This document shows positions 42,533 to 52,018 of a DNA stretch of 61,716 nt, piece after piece. This DNA comes from Alkalitalea saponilacus. Its GTDB lineage: Bacteria > Bacteroidota > Bacteroidia > Bacteroidales > Marinilabiliaceae. Both the position numbers and the translations under genes were made by a program. A model generated the notes under the pieces. The model saw nothing but the letters and a program-made list of their open reading frames with translations. It searched no databases and was not told the DNA's origin. Location: positions 1 through 61,716 of the forward strand of contig NZ_FUYV01000022.1 in the NCBI RefSeq assembly GCF_900168165.1. Direction: 5' to 3'. Within the stretch, counting starts at the first letter, position 1, and the number at the start of each line of letters is the position of its first letter.

Positions 42533-43951
42533 TTACATGGAGAGGTTAAAATGTACAAAAATTCCATGTTCGCCAAAATTATTAAAAGAATAATTCAGAC
42601 TCAAAATTTTATCATAAAAAGTTACCATATCAAACCCAAATCCATAACCCATGAGTAAACTATTGGCCATTTGATTATAGCTTATGGCTTTATCGTTAAG
42701 AACGTAACCTGCATCAAAGTGAAGTCTGAAGTATAACGCATAGTGAACTCTCGAAAACTGAGAAATAGGTATCCAGTTGATGTTTCTTTCTGTTCTGGGA
42801 ATGATCTCATACAATAACCTGTTTTGAACATATCCGTATGATGCACCATCTATTACCCGGTATTCAAAACCGTTCAGATACTCTCTGTAGCCAAGACCTG
42901 TTCTGAAAACATAAGGAACCTGATCTTTATCGATGGCAGACAAATGTGTTTTACTTCCGGCAAATATTCGATTGGTCAACGGGTATTGGAATGATGCTGT
43001 GGCGCTTGTCTGAAAAAATCCTTCATAGCCATTGTCGACGCTGAACCCGCGCCTGGCAAAGGAGAATTCATATTTATTTCCCCGTAACGGATAGATTTTT
43101 GAATCTCTTCTGTCGTACGTATATTTATATTCGGCATCGATGGATTGGTTGTTGTTGGAGTTTGATGGCAAAAAATCGGGATTAATTTTTCGCAAAGTAT
43201 CTGCAGCATTTAAATTTTCATATGTGACGGTGATTTGGTGGTGATGGTCAAGTTGATGTCTGTAAAAGTAATTGAACTCAAATGTTGATTGTCTTAAAAG
43301 TCTGGATCCAGAGGTTTTTATAAATACCTGTTTGTCGTACATGGTGTTATAGGCCGTTTGGTCATATGCGAGCCATCCTGCGCTAAAGCCCCAGCCTGAT
43401 TGCTGGTTAAAACCGGGTTTTTTAAATTCAAAAAGTACCTGGGAGCGATATCCGGTTACCATTCTGAGTTTAAGAGTCTCGTTTCTGCCTCTGAAATTGT
43501 CGTGTTTCAGGTAAACGCCATAATTGAAATGGGAGCCATCGTTTATTCGAAGAAAATCACTGAAGTTGCGTCCTTCCTGTTCAAATACGGGGAAAGCCCA
43601 TATGTACCATCTCTCTTCAACATCAATATGAAAGCTGACTGTTCTTCTGTCGGGATAAATCACATCTATCTCAACGAAGTTAAAAAGGGAAGTATTCAGC
43701 AGGTTTTGTTCTGCGCGCCTGACAAGAGCAAGAATATCTTTTTCTTTGATGATGTTGCCGGTTTCAAACGGCAGCTCAGTTAAAATGGTGATTTCTCTGG
43801 TACTGTGATTTCCGGAAATATAAATGGTGCTTACCTGGCGGTATTCATCATATGATGATTGAACCTCAATTCCGGCTGATGCCGGGATTGAGTGAAGGCA
43901 AAAAGCTACGATGATTAGCCCAAGATATATATCTGCACGTTTCCATCCCAT
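42533..43951 (-). CDS. BamA/TamA-like outer-membrane protein with a short POTRA region
   Basis: 472 residues. Signal peptide ending SIPASA, one to two POTRA-like repeats (STIYISGNHSTREITILTELPFETGNIIKEKDI ... ERRTVSFHIDVEERW), then a C-terminal Omp85-type barrel (KLRMVTGYRSQVLFEFKKPGF, YTYDRRDSKIYPLRGNKYEFSF, GYGFGFDMVTFYDKILSLNYSFNNFGEHGIFVHFNL). It is much smaller than BamA and could be a TamA-like or patatin-less family member. It is inserted between the CBS gene and nadK, inside the envelope cluster. Confidence 0.85.
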   Translation of the reverse strand: MGWKRADIYLGLIIVAFCLHSIPASAGIEVQSSYDEYRQVSTIYISGNHSTREITILTELPFETGNIIKEKDILALVRRAEQNLLNTSLFNFVEIDVIYPDRRTVSFHIDVEERWYIWAFPVFEQEGRNFSDFLRINDGSHFNYGVYLKHDNFRGRNETLKLRMVTGYRSQVLFEFKKPGFNQQSGWGFSAGWLAYDQTAYNTMYDKQVFIKTSGSRLLRQSTFEFNYFYRHQLDHHHQITVTYENLNAADTLRKINPDFLPSNSNNNQSIDAEYKYTYDRRDSKIYPLRGNKYEFSFARRGFSVDNGYEGFFQTSATASFQYPLTNRIFAGSKTHLSAIDKDQVPYVFRTGLGYREYLNGFEYRVIDGASYGYVQNRLLYEIIPRTERNINWIPISQFSRVHYALYFRLHFDAGYVLNDKAISYNQMANSLLMGYGFGFDMVTFYDKILSLNYSFNNFGEHGIFVHFNLSM

Positions 43952-43977
43952 CTTACCTGAAAAAAATCAATCCTGAA

Positions 43978-44643
43978 TTATACGCTCAAATATCGAATCA
44001 ATGATTCGTAATTTCTTTTGGCTGTTTCATCCATATGACTTTCGGAGCCATATTCGGCTCTTATTTTATAACCGTATCTTTCAAAACCATTAATTACAGG
44101 TTGTAAATCGGTGCGATTTAATTTTATGGTAATGAACAGTTGACCGGATAGCGGTTCTTGTGTTACATATAAACTGAGTATTTTGCTGTCAGAGTCTTCT
44201 ACTATTCGGGCCAGTTCTGAGAGAGCATAGTCACGCGGGGCAATCTCAATTTGTATGATTCCGCCGGGGGTGTGCGCAGCTATTAATTCACTGAACTGTT
44301 GCATTAAATCGTACTGCGTAATTACACCGGTAAATTCCTGCTCAATGGTTAAAACAGGGACAATGCTCAGTTTTAACCTGGAGGCTATCTCTATGACATC
44401 ATATATGTGTTGATGAGCGAAGATGTAAGGTTTCATCAATGATAACCGATGATTTCCCAACGGTTCCCCGGCTGTGTTCAGTTCGTAAATGTCGGTGTCT
44501 GAAACAAGCCCCAGGAATACTTTGTTATTTACAATGGGCAGGTGAGAAACCTTAAACGCTTCCATCCAGTTAAGTGCATCCAATCCTGTGTCAGAGGTTT
44601 TTAATGCAGGGATTATGTCAGATATGAGATCTTTTGCCAGCAT
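43978..44643 (-). CDS. CBS-domain protein
   Basis: 221 residues. A pair of CBS motifs covers residues 1-130 (ISDIIPALKTSDTGLDALNWM ... LPIVNNKVFLGLVSDTDI, IASRLKLSIVPVLTIEQEFTGVITQYDL). An ACT-like C-terminal part follows (GGIIQIEIAPRDYALSELARIVEDSD). CBS pairs bind adenosine nucleotides. It is the first gene of the minus-strand envelope cluster and lies next to nadK in many Bacteroidota, hinting at a regulatory role in nucleotide metabolism. Divergent from pdxJ with 161 bp between starts. Confidence 0.88.
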   Translation of the reverse strand: MLAKDLISDIIPALKTSDTGLDALNWMEAFKVSHLPIVNNKVFLGLVSDTDIYELNTAGEPLGNHRLSLMKPYIFAHQHIYDVIEIASRLKLSIVPVLTIEQEFTGVITQYDLMQQFSELIAAHTPGGIIQIEIAPRDYALSELARIVEDSDSKILSLYVTQEPLSGQLFITIKLNRTDLQPVINGFERYGYKIRAEYGSESHMDETAKRNYESLIRYLSV

Positions 44644-44804
44644 AAAAATCAGTAATAACGAAATACTTTATAACTTTGTGCTCTGCAAGCTTATATTTAA
44701 AGTTAAACCTTTTTATGCAGAAAATAGTTCTGTTGTTAAATAAAAAAGATAAATAACTTTTGGCTTCAATATAAACAAAAGTTGCTACAAATTAAATACC
44801 GAAA

Positions 44805-45524
44805 ATGACTAAACTTAGTGTAAACATAAATAAAATAGCTACATTACGCAATTCACGGGGAGGAATTATTCCTGATGTTGTTAAAGCAGCAGTGGATGTG
44901 CAGTTATTTGGAGCCGATGGCGTTACTGTTCATCCGCGCCCGGATGAACGTCACATTACCAGGAAAGATGTCCACAATATCCGGCCTGTGATAAAAACGG
45001 AGTTTAATATTGAAGGATATCCCTCCCGGGAGTTTATCGATCTTGTTAAAAGTGTTAGACCGCATCAGGTTACTCTCGTGCCCGATCCTCCGGAAGCCAT
45101 TACTTCAAGTTCCGGTTGGGACACCATCGCTCATTTCTCGTTTCTACAGGAAGTTATTTCCGAATTTAAAGAAAGTGGCATCAGAACTTCTATCTTTATT
45201 GATCCGGTTGAAGAGATGATTTCCAAAGCTGTTGAGACTGATACCGACAGGGTTGAACTTTATACCGAACCTTATGCGACAGGTTATGCTAAAGATCGGG
45301 AAAAAGCTGTGGCACCTTTTGTCGCAGCCGCGAATCTGGCAAATAAACTTGGTATGAAAGTAAATGCTGGTCATGATCTCAACCTCGAGAACCTTGCATA
45401 TTTCAATGAGTGCATCCCCTTTTTAAAAGAGGTTTCCATAGGTCATGCGCTTATTGCCGATGCCTTGTACTTGGGTCTTGAGAGAACCGTTGCAAGCTAC
45501 AAGGCGCTTTTAAAAAAGAACTAG
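44805..45524 (+). CDS. pdxJ: Pyridoxine 5'-phosphate synthase
   Basis: 239 residues. LSVNINKIATLRNSRGG, GADGVTVHPRPDERHI, LVPDPPEAITSSSGWD and KVNAGHDLN are the PdxJ hallmarks with the active-site His and Glu residues. It condenses 3-amino-2-oxopropyl phosphate with deoxyxylulose 5-phosphate, the last ring-forming step in vitamin B6 synthesis. A TAACTTTG box on the plus strand at 44671-44678 is a possible promoter. The next gene begins one base after its stop codon. Confidence 0.96.
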   Translation: MTKLSVNINKIATLRNSRGGIIPDVVKAAVDVQLFGADGVTVHPRPDERHITRKDVHNIRPVIKTEFNIEGYPSREFIDLVKSVRPHQVTLVPDPPEAITSSSGWDTIAHFSFLQEVISEFKESGIRTSIFIDPVEEMISKAVETDTDRVELYTEPYATGYAKDREKAVAPFVAAANLANKLGMKVNAGHDLNLENLAYFNECIPFLKEVSIGHALIADALYLGLERTVASYKALLKKN

Positions 45525-45525
45525 C

Positions 45526-46332
45526 ATGGAGTTGTTTGCAAGAGAATTGGGTGCCAAGGGGCCGGTTATGGTGATTGTGCATGGACTTTATGGAGAGTCA
45601 GATAACTGGTTGTCGGTGGCACGGCAGTTTGAAAATGATTACCGGATCATTCTTCCCGATCAGCGTAATCATGGTCAAAGTCCCCATAATAAAAGCCATA
45701 GCTATGAAGCAATGGCCAATGACTTGCTGGAACTTATCCGCAGTAAAACCAATGAAAAGGTAATTCTGGTTGGTCACTCCATGGGTGGGAAAACAGTTAT
45801 GAGGTTGGCTCTGGAAAATCCTGAAATAGTTAGCAAGCTAGTGGTGTTGGACATAGCTCCCAAGGATTACGGAACCTTTTCAAATTTTGCGCAAACCACT
45901 ACCAATCACCTCAAAATTTTGGACTCACTTATTCAGATACCCATCGACAAAATGTCGAATAGGGGAGAGATGGATCGGGCGTTGGCAAATGATTTGCCTT
46001 CAAAAAAACTGAGACAGTTTTTGCTTAAGAATGTGAAACGCAATAAAGAGGGAGGATATTCGTGGCAATTGAACTTACCTGTGTTAAAAGAAGAGATGCC
46101 TGAAATAATGGATGGCTTTTCAAACATTCAGCCTATCAATTCAAATGGCAGTTTTCCGGTTTTTTTAATCAGGGGAGAGCAGTCTCCTTATGTGGCAGAT
46201 GAAGATACCCTGGTTTTTAATCGGTTTTTCCCGGGAACCCAAATGGTTACCATTCCTGATGCCGGACACTGGTTGCATGCCGATCAGCCTGAGCTTTTCA
46301 TAAAAACGCTTCGCTACCTCATTGAGGATTAA
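45526..46332 (+). CDS. Alpha/beta hydrolase (YbfF-like esterase)
   Basis: 268 residues. Oxyanion-side HGLYGESDNW, nucleophile elbow VGHSMGGKT (catalytic Ser), PDQRNHGQSPHN, and the C-terminal catalytic His in PDAGHWLHADQP. This matches the YbfF/acyl-CoA esterase-like subgroup. It is placed directly behind pdxJ (1-bp gap), so translation is probably coupled. The natural substrate is unknown. Confidence 0.9.
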   Translation: MELFARELGAKGPVMVIVHGLYGESDNWLSVARQFENDYRIILPDQRNHGQSPHNKSHSYEAMANDLLELIRSKTNEKVILVGHSMGGKTVMRLALENPEIVSKLVVLDIAPKDYGTFSNFAQTTTNHLKILDSLIQIPIDKMSNRGEMDRALANDLPSKKLRQFLLKNVKRNKEGGYSWQLNLPVLKEEMPEIMDGFSNIQPINSNGSFPVFLIRGEQSPYVADEDTLVFNRFFPGTQMVTIPDAGHWLHADQPELFIKTLRYLIED

Positions 46333-46453
46333 TGAAGGAATTGCAGATTCTTATTTTGTGTTTTGATAACAAAATGCTATTTTTACTGATTCTAAATAAG
46401 TAGCTTCTAAAACTGCTTAATTGTTGTGGAGTGATATAACTAATAACTTGACT

Positions 46454-47191
46454 ATGAGGATTCATGCAAAAATGAAGATGGCTGATCTGGTGCAATTCAA
46501 TTTTGAAATACTTGCCGTTATTCAGCGACTTCAAATCCCTTTTGGTTTTAAGGATAAATCCATTGAAACAGTATGCAGGGAGAGTAGCATAAATGTTGAT
46601 TTTTTTCTGCAACTGGCACAATGGTTTAACGAGAGGGAAAACTTTCCTCAGCAGCAACTGATTGATCATCCTCCTCATTGGTTGGTAACCTATTTGCATA
46701 ACACCCATCAGTGCTATATCAATTACCAGATTCCGAGAATTGAAAAGGAGATAGAGCAACTGGAGTCGATGACCGAAATACCTGACCAAACGGCTGCGTT
46801 AATGATTCGCTTCTTCAAAGAATATATCAAAGAGTTTTCCGAACACCTTGATGATGAAGAACAGGTCACTTTTCCATACGTTCTTGACCTGGAAAAAGCC
46901 ATAAACGGGGAAATGACTTCGGAGCAGTTTCGCGACAAATATTCAGAGTACTCAATTGACAAATACCTAGATCATCACAGCGATTTGGAGGAGAAGATTT
47001 TTGATATGCAGAGTATTTTATTAAAGTATATGTCACCTCCATCCGATAATTGCCATTTTACAAACCTTCTTCTTGAGTTTTATCGATTAGGCAAGGATTT
47101 GAAAGATCATACCATATTAGAGGAGAATGTGTTAATTCCCAAAGTTCGTCAAATGGAGGCTGAATTAAAAAAACGGCCATCGTTTTTTTAA
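46454..47191 (+). CDS. Hemerythrin-like (RIC/ScdA-related) di-iron protein
   Basis: About 245 residues from ATG 46454; a TTG 11 codons earlier is less likely. The N-terminal part resembles the DUF542-type segment of iron-sulfur-cluster repair proteins without a clear Cys pair. The hemerythrin domain supplies His/Glu ligands in TYLHNTHQCY, EFSEHLDDEEQVTFPY, LDHHSDLEEKI and LKDHTILEENVLIPKV. It may sense or buffer O2/NO or repair damaged clusters. The LuxR-type regulator gene follows after 32 bp, a pairing that suggests a signalling link. Confidence 0.85.
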   Translation: MRIHAKMKMADLVQFNFEILAVIQRLQIPFGFKDKSIETVCRESSINVDFFLQLAQWFNERENFPQQQLIDHPPHWLVTYLHNTHQCYINYQIPRIEKEIEQLESMTEIPDQTAALMIRFFKEYIKEFSEHLDDEEQVTFPYVLDLEKAINGEMTSEQFRDKYSEYSIDKYLDHHSDLEEKIFDMQSILLKYMSPPSDNCHFTNLLLEFYRLGKDLKDHTILEENVLIPKVRQMEAELKKRPSFF

Positions 47192-47223
47192 TGATCAACT
47201 ATTATTAAATCAAACAATAGGTA

Positions 47224-47799
47224 ATGGTAAAAATATTAATAGTTGAACAATCATATCTTGTAAGAAAAGGAATCATTCATATACTAAAACAGTTTCCTGA
47301 AATTGCTAATATAGAGATTCTGGGCTCACATCTTGGGGTTGAAGAGGTGTTGGAACATTTCATGCCGGATATATTAATCATTAACACTTCTCTTGCATCG
47401 CTGATTGCAGATGAAAAGTTAAAAGGGTTATTGAGTGATTCATCTCGCGTGATTTATGTTATTGGAACGGCTTTACCATATGAATCTCCCGAAAATCAGT
47501 TTTCTGTTTTTGATTCAAAAATTTCTATCACACGAAAGCTTGCTCCATATATAAAGGGTGCAGGAAAAATAAAAGAACCTGAAGAATCAGAAGAACTGAC
47601 ACCACGAGAAAAGCTGATTCTGAAAAATGTGGCTCTCGGGCGTACCAATAAAGAGATTGCCACGCTGCTCCATATCAGTACACACACGGTTATCTCTCAT
47701 CGAAAAAATATTACCCGGAAACTGGACATCAAGAGTGTGTCTGGTCTTACAGTTTATGCCATTATAAACGGGTTGATAAAAATGGACGATATTTCATAA
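47224..47799 (+). CDS. LuxR/NarL-type response-regulator-like transcription factor
   Basis: 191 residues. The N-terminal receiver-like domain (MVKILIVEQSYLVRKGIIHIL) lacks the usual acidic pair (Glu-Gln instead of Asp-Asp) and a phospho-acceptor Asp followed by the canonical TGY context, reading PDILIINTSLA. It may be phosphorylation-independent. The C-terminal HTH is standard: LTPREKLILKNVALGRTNKE, TVISHRKNITRKL. Probably the regulator of, or partner to, the hemerythrin protein. Confidence 0.87.
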   Translation: MVKILIVEQSYLVRKGIIHILKQFPEIANIEILGSHLGVEEVLEHFMPDILIINTSLASLIADEKLKGLLSDSSRVIYVIGTALPYESPENQFSVFDSKISITRKLAPYIKGAGKIKEPEESEELTPREKLILKNVALGRTNKEIATLLHISTHTVISHRKNITRKLDIKSVSGLTVYAIINGLIKMDDIS

Positions 47800-47847
47800 A
47801 TTGTATGGCTGCTTTTTGTATCATTGCAATTTAAGAATTATAGAATC

Positions 47848-48261
47848 ATGGCAACAAGCGGACAACCCGATGCGGTTATAAATGCGCCTCATATGGAGCG
47901 CATTATAGCTGCAGTAATAGACATCATAATAGTAACAGGACTGTTTTTATTTCCCCGTGTAGGTTGGATGATCGGAATAATTTATCATCTGACCAAGGAT
48001 TCACTGCCTTTTTTAAAAGGTCAGAGTTTCGGGAAGCATTTAATGCGCATAAAGGTCATTACGCGACCTGACAACAGGAGTTTGGTTCGTCATCCCGAAA
48101 AGTCTGTCATCCGCGGATTGGTACTTCTTATTCCGGGGTTGAATCTGGTTGATATCTGGTATTTTTTTACCAAGGGCAGCCGGTTGGCCGATTATTGGGC
48201 TCAAACTTCTGTCATTTATACCTCAGACGAGAATCCGGAGAGTGAAGATTCTTCCTTGTAA
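47848..48261 (+). CDS. RDD-family membrane protein
   Basis: About 137 residues from ATG 47848; a TTG at 47824 lies within a TATCATTG promoter-like box. RDD topology: HMERIIAAVIDIIIVTGLFLF (RxxA..D pattern, first helix), FGKHLMRIKVI, and SVIRGLVLLIPGLNLVDIWYFF. RDD proteins are small membrane proteins, some linked to ion exchange; role here unknown. The last 46 bp overlap the 3' end of the convergent kinase gene. Confidence 0.85.
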   Translation: MATSGQPDAVINAPHMERIIAAVIDIIIVTGLFLFPRVGWMIGIIYHLTKDSLPFLKGQSFGKHLMRIKVITRPDNRSLVRHPEKSVIRGLVLLIPGLNLVDIWYFFTKGSRLADYWAQTSVIYTSDENPESEDSSL

Positions 48262-51200
48262 GGTAGTTGCACATAAAATATCGACCCTTTATTAATTTCT
48301 GTTTCAAACCAGATGTGACCGCCGGCATTTTCAATGATTCTGCGTGCAATGGCCAATCCAAGCCCCATTCCGCCGGTTTTAGTAGTGAAGCTGGGAACAA
48401 AGAGTTTGTCTGTAATTTCTTCAGGAATCCCTTTTCCATTATCCTTAATGGCCACTCTCACACCATGCCCCTCATTTGTAACTGTTATCTCAATTTTTCC
48501 TGTTTTGACGGATGGGATGGACTGAATGGCATTTTTGATGAGGTTGTTAAATACCCCCAAAAGTTGCTCTCCATCGGCTTTTACATATACCGGATCGCCA
48601 GCCATATTAATAAATTCGATGGGGGTTTTTGTGGAGTTGGCAAAGAGAGTTCTACTGTTTTCAATCTTTTCAATCAGGTTTACAATCTCCGTTTTTGCCG
48701 ATGGCATTTGAGCAAATTTTGAAAACTCCGACGCTATGGATGAGAGATTATTGATCTGCTCGATGAGCGTTTGAGTTACTTTTTTCATGTAGCTGTCAAA
48801 ATCCTCAACCTGATCGTTCCAGGCTCTTTGGAGATACTGAATGCTTAATTTCATTGGAGTCAGAGGATTTTTGATTTCATGAGCTATCTGTTTGGCCATT
48901 TCTCTCCATGCCAAATCGCGTTCCGATTTGGCCAGCTTCTCCGCACTGATGGCCAGTTCGTCAACCATTCGGTTATACTCTTTCACCAGACTTCCGATTT
49001 CATCTTCACCTTTATAATCAATTTTTTCGTTCAGGTGATCTAGTTTTAAGCTGGATATCCGTTCCTGCAATAACAGAAGAGGCCTGGTGATTTGTCGGGC
49101 CAGGAATACAGCAAATCCAACTACCAAAAACGAGAAAACAAGGTAGAAGTTAATCACGGTAACAATTACTGAAGAAATTTCGTCGCGTAATTCATTGTTG
49201 CCCACAAAGTAAGGTAGGTTTACGAATCCTGCAAGTCTGTTATCAGCAGTTATCACCGGTACATAAAACGAGATGTAACTGAGGTTGCCAATTCGTTCTT
49301 CGGCCAAATACCTTACGGCATCAGTATATGCCAGATTGAAATATGCGTTTGGATTCATCTGGCGACCTGCCAACCCATTGTGGAACAATTCCGGTCTGGA
49401 TGTTCCTGTCAGTTTTCCATCAACTCCGTATAAATTGATGTCTGCATGAAATACGTTGGATATCATTTGGAGTTGATAATTAAGATACTCACCGGGATTT
49501 GTGGTTTCGGGGCCTTCCAGACCAACTTTATATTCCAGCTCCATCAGGATGGATTGTATTTTGCTCTCTAAAAGTTCGAGATGTTTTCTCTCGAACTGCT
49601 GAACGGTGTAATACACCGTTCCAATGGCAACGATTACTAGCATCAGCAATAAAAGCATCACAAATGCTACCTGTATTCTTTTCTGAATGGAAATTCTGAA
49701 AGAGAATCCGGCGTAGCGCCATTGCATAATTAATATAATGAGAGCACCCGTGAGAAAGAAGAAAATAAAGAAAATGGAGAAAGCCATGAATACATCCCAA
49801 ATAGAGAAATCCTGACGACTTAACATGACGGCCATTTGGCCGGAGTGCTGATAAAGCAAATGAGAGTGGTCGCTCTCCTTCATAAACACCTTTGTTCCTG
49901 CAGTAAGTGGTAGCCAGGATAATTCATTTTTAAACAAGTAGTCTCCGGAACGTCTCACCAGCCTGCCGTTGAGATATTTTGCATAACTGTAGTCCCTGAA
50001 TAATTTTAATCTTCCGTATTCGCGTTCGCTGATCAGTAGTTCGGGGTATCCCAACCCTTCAAAATAGGCTTTGGAATGAAGTTCGATAAATAGTGATATT
50101 TCTCGATCCGGATCGTTTGGGAAAAAACGGAAAACTCCAAAATAGGAAACTCGTCCATTTAGGTTATCAAGGTAATGAAAATGGTTGCTTCCGGGAATGG
50201 TGTAGGCATACTGATCCAGCATGTGGAAGAAATATTGGTAGCAGTTATAAATTTCGCCCGTCTCTTCAATATATAAATCTCCCTGTGGCCAGCAAGGAAT
50301 AATTTGCATGTCGTAGCGATTCCAGAATCCGTAAAAGTAAAATTTCACAAGATGATTTCGAATGGCCTCCGGATCGGGTTCAGGTTGATCAAGTATTCGT
50401 GACAGGGTGGCATCAGAAGAGATTTGTTTTTCAATTTCAGAAAGATACATCTCGGCCACCGGGTCTTCATCACGCATTAGTTGAAAGGCAAGGTTTTCAA
50501 TGAGTAGTTCCCTGCCTGATTCCTCTTTGCGAATGGATAAATCCATAAGAACTACTCCGGCATAAATGGCAAACAATCCTGCAAACCATAAAAAGGTTGA
50601 ATATGAATGTGTAAGGTGAGGTCGGCGTTTTGAAAAAATCAGCAGACTGCTGCATGCAAAAAACAGAAGAAAAGCCCAGTCACTGGCACCAATTCCAATT
50701 CCTCTGAAAATCAGGCAGAGCAGGAAAAATGTGATAAAGAAGCCAGTGAATATCTGCCAGCGCGTAAGATACAGCAGAAAAATAACTACGATGCGCTCTA
50801 AAACCATAAGAAAAGAGAGCAACAGTAGAGCCACAATGAGCATTTTGGTAAATGCAACCAGGTCGAAATCAATAACCTTAGTAATAATTAAAGATCCTGC
50901 AGAGTGTTTAGCCAGTAAGTAAAACAACTGGTTGATATATATGATGAATAGGGCGCTTATCGCCAGGAATAACCCCAATGCGACATAGGTTTTTAAGTGT
51001 CTCCTTTTTCCGTATCCAATGTTATCCGGTAGCCTGAAAAACTTAAAAAACCAGAACGAAACTGAGAATATCAGGATGGAATATAATAAAAAATGACCCA
51101 GGGACGGAAGAAACTCCGACATGGCAAAATACCTGGGTGAAAAAAGAGCAGAATTGTCTGGTATGATGGTATTTTTTTGCCATATAATGAGATAGTATAC

Positions 51201-51941
51201 CAATGCAAATAATCCTGAAGCCAGAAAAAACACTCTGTTTGTCGCACCAGTGCTTGAAAACCGGAACTGAATTCTGTAGACCAAAAGCCAAAGAAACAGA
51301 ATAGATATTAAAAAAGAGATTCTGCTCATTTGCATAATGGCAGATTGATCCTTTTCGACACCATTGGGGATGAGGCTGAACAGAAACTCCCCGTTTGTAT
51401 CATGAATGCCAACTTGAGTGGCTGATTGTTCACGTGAGATGAGAACAGTGGGGGCAAGGTCAAATTTTGTTGAGAACCCATTCCTCAAAAACTGGTTTTC
51501 GTAGGGATATTCTTGTTTAAAGAGGGTGAAGCCAACAGCAAGTATTGAACCGTACTGACGATATGATGTTAAGTACCAGCCATTATCTAATCTTACCAAT
51601 GGATTCCTGAAATATTGAGGGTTTATACCCTCAACAGGAAGAATGTGGTTATTCCAGGCAACCAGTTCATGCCCCTGGAAAATCAGGTAATCAAAGTCTT
51701 TTTTTTGAAGAGAATCAAGTCCCCGCCACAACTCTTCGTGGGTGGTATAGGATTCAATTGGTATCTGATCCAACTGATCAGACATTTTTTGGCGGATAGA
51801 ATTCACCGTTTTTTCTATCCGCTGAGAAGCGAATGGTTTTTCAGGCAGTATTTCAGACAGATACCTTAATCCTTCTCCCAAAATTAGAAAGAATAGAAAT
51901 AGCAATATTTGAGGAAGAAATTTTGGGTAATTCTTATACAT
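48216..51941 (-). CDS. Very large NtrY-like sensor histidine kinase
   Basis: 1241 residues. An N-terminal membrane anchor and periplasmic part are followed by a block of about ten hydrophobic segments (roughly residues 210-480). A second extracytoplasmic sensor region follows, another membrane pair around 770-820 and 960, then HAMP, HisKA (AHEIKNPLTPMKLSIQYL with the phospho-accepting His) and HATPase (NNLIKNAIQS, DNGKGIPEE, GMGLGLAIARRI). The HEIKNPLTP box is characteristic of NtrY-type kinases. No response regulator gene is adjacent. The multi-pass module resembles a transporter-like sensor, so it may monitor a solute or envelope state. Confidence 0.9.
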   Translation of the reverse strand: MYKNYPKFLPQILLFLFFLILGEGLRYLSEILPEKPFASQRIEKTVNSIRQKMSDQLDQIPIESYTTHEELWRGLDSLQKKDFDYLIFQGHELVAWNNHILPVEGINPQYFRNPLVRLDNGWYLTSYRQYGSILAVGFTLFKQEYPYENQFLRNGFSTKFDLAPTVLISREQSATQVGIHDTNGEFLFSLIPNGVEKDQSAIMQMSRISFLISILFLWLLVYRIQFRFSSTGATNRVFFLASGLFALVYYLIIWQKNTIIPDNSALFSPRYFAMSEFLPSLGHFLLYSILIFSVSFWFFKFFRLPDNIGYGKRRHLKTYVALGLFLAISALFIIYINQLFYLLAKHSAGSLIITKVIDFDLVAFTKMLIVALLLLSFLMVLERIVVIFLLYLTRWQIFTGFFITFFLLCLIFRGIGIGASDWAFLLFFACSSLLIFSKRRPHLTHSYSTFLWFAGLFAIYAGVVLMDLSIRKEESGRELLIENLAFQLMRDEDPVAEMYLSEIEKQISSDATLSRILDQPEPDPEAIRNHLVKFYFYGFWNRYDMQIIPCWPQGDLYIEETGEIYNCYQYFFHMLDQYAYTIPGSNHFHYLDNLNGRVSYFGVFRFFPNDPDREISLFIELHSKAYFEGLGYPELLISEREYGRLKLFRDYSYAKYLNGRLVRRSGDYLFKNELSWLPLTAGTKVFMKESDHSHLLYQHSGQMAVMLSRQDFSIWDVFMAFSIFFIFFFLTGALIILIMQWRYAGFSFRISIQKRIQVAFVMLLLLMLVIVAIGTVYYTVQQFERKHLELLESKIQSILMELEYKVGLEGPETTNPGEYLNYQLQMISNVFHADINLYGVDGKLTGTSRPELFHNGLAGRQMNPNAYFNLAYTDAVRYLAEERIGNLSYISFYVPVITADNRLAGFVNLPYFVGNNELRDEISSVIVTVINFYLVFSFLVVGFAVFLARQITRPLLLLQERISSLKLDHLNEKIDYKGEDEIGSLVKEYNRMVDELAISAEKLAKSERDLAWREMAKQIAHEIKNPLTPMKLSIQYLQRAWNDQVEDFDSYMKKVTQTLIEQINNLSSIASEFSKFAQMPSAKTEIVNLIEKIENSRTLFANSTKTPIEFINMAGDPVYVKADGEQLLGVFNNLIKNAIQSIPSVKTGKIEITVTNEGHGVRVAIKDNGKGIPEEITDKLFVPSFTTKTGGMGLGLAIARRIIENAGGHIWFETEINKGSIFYVQLPYKEESSLSGFSSEV

Positions 51942-52018
51942 GCCTGTTTTTTGTCTCTCTATTTACAATTATTGTGCAAAATAGTGAATATATATCTTAA
52001 AAAAACACTCAATCTTCA

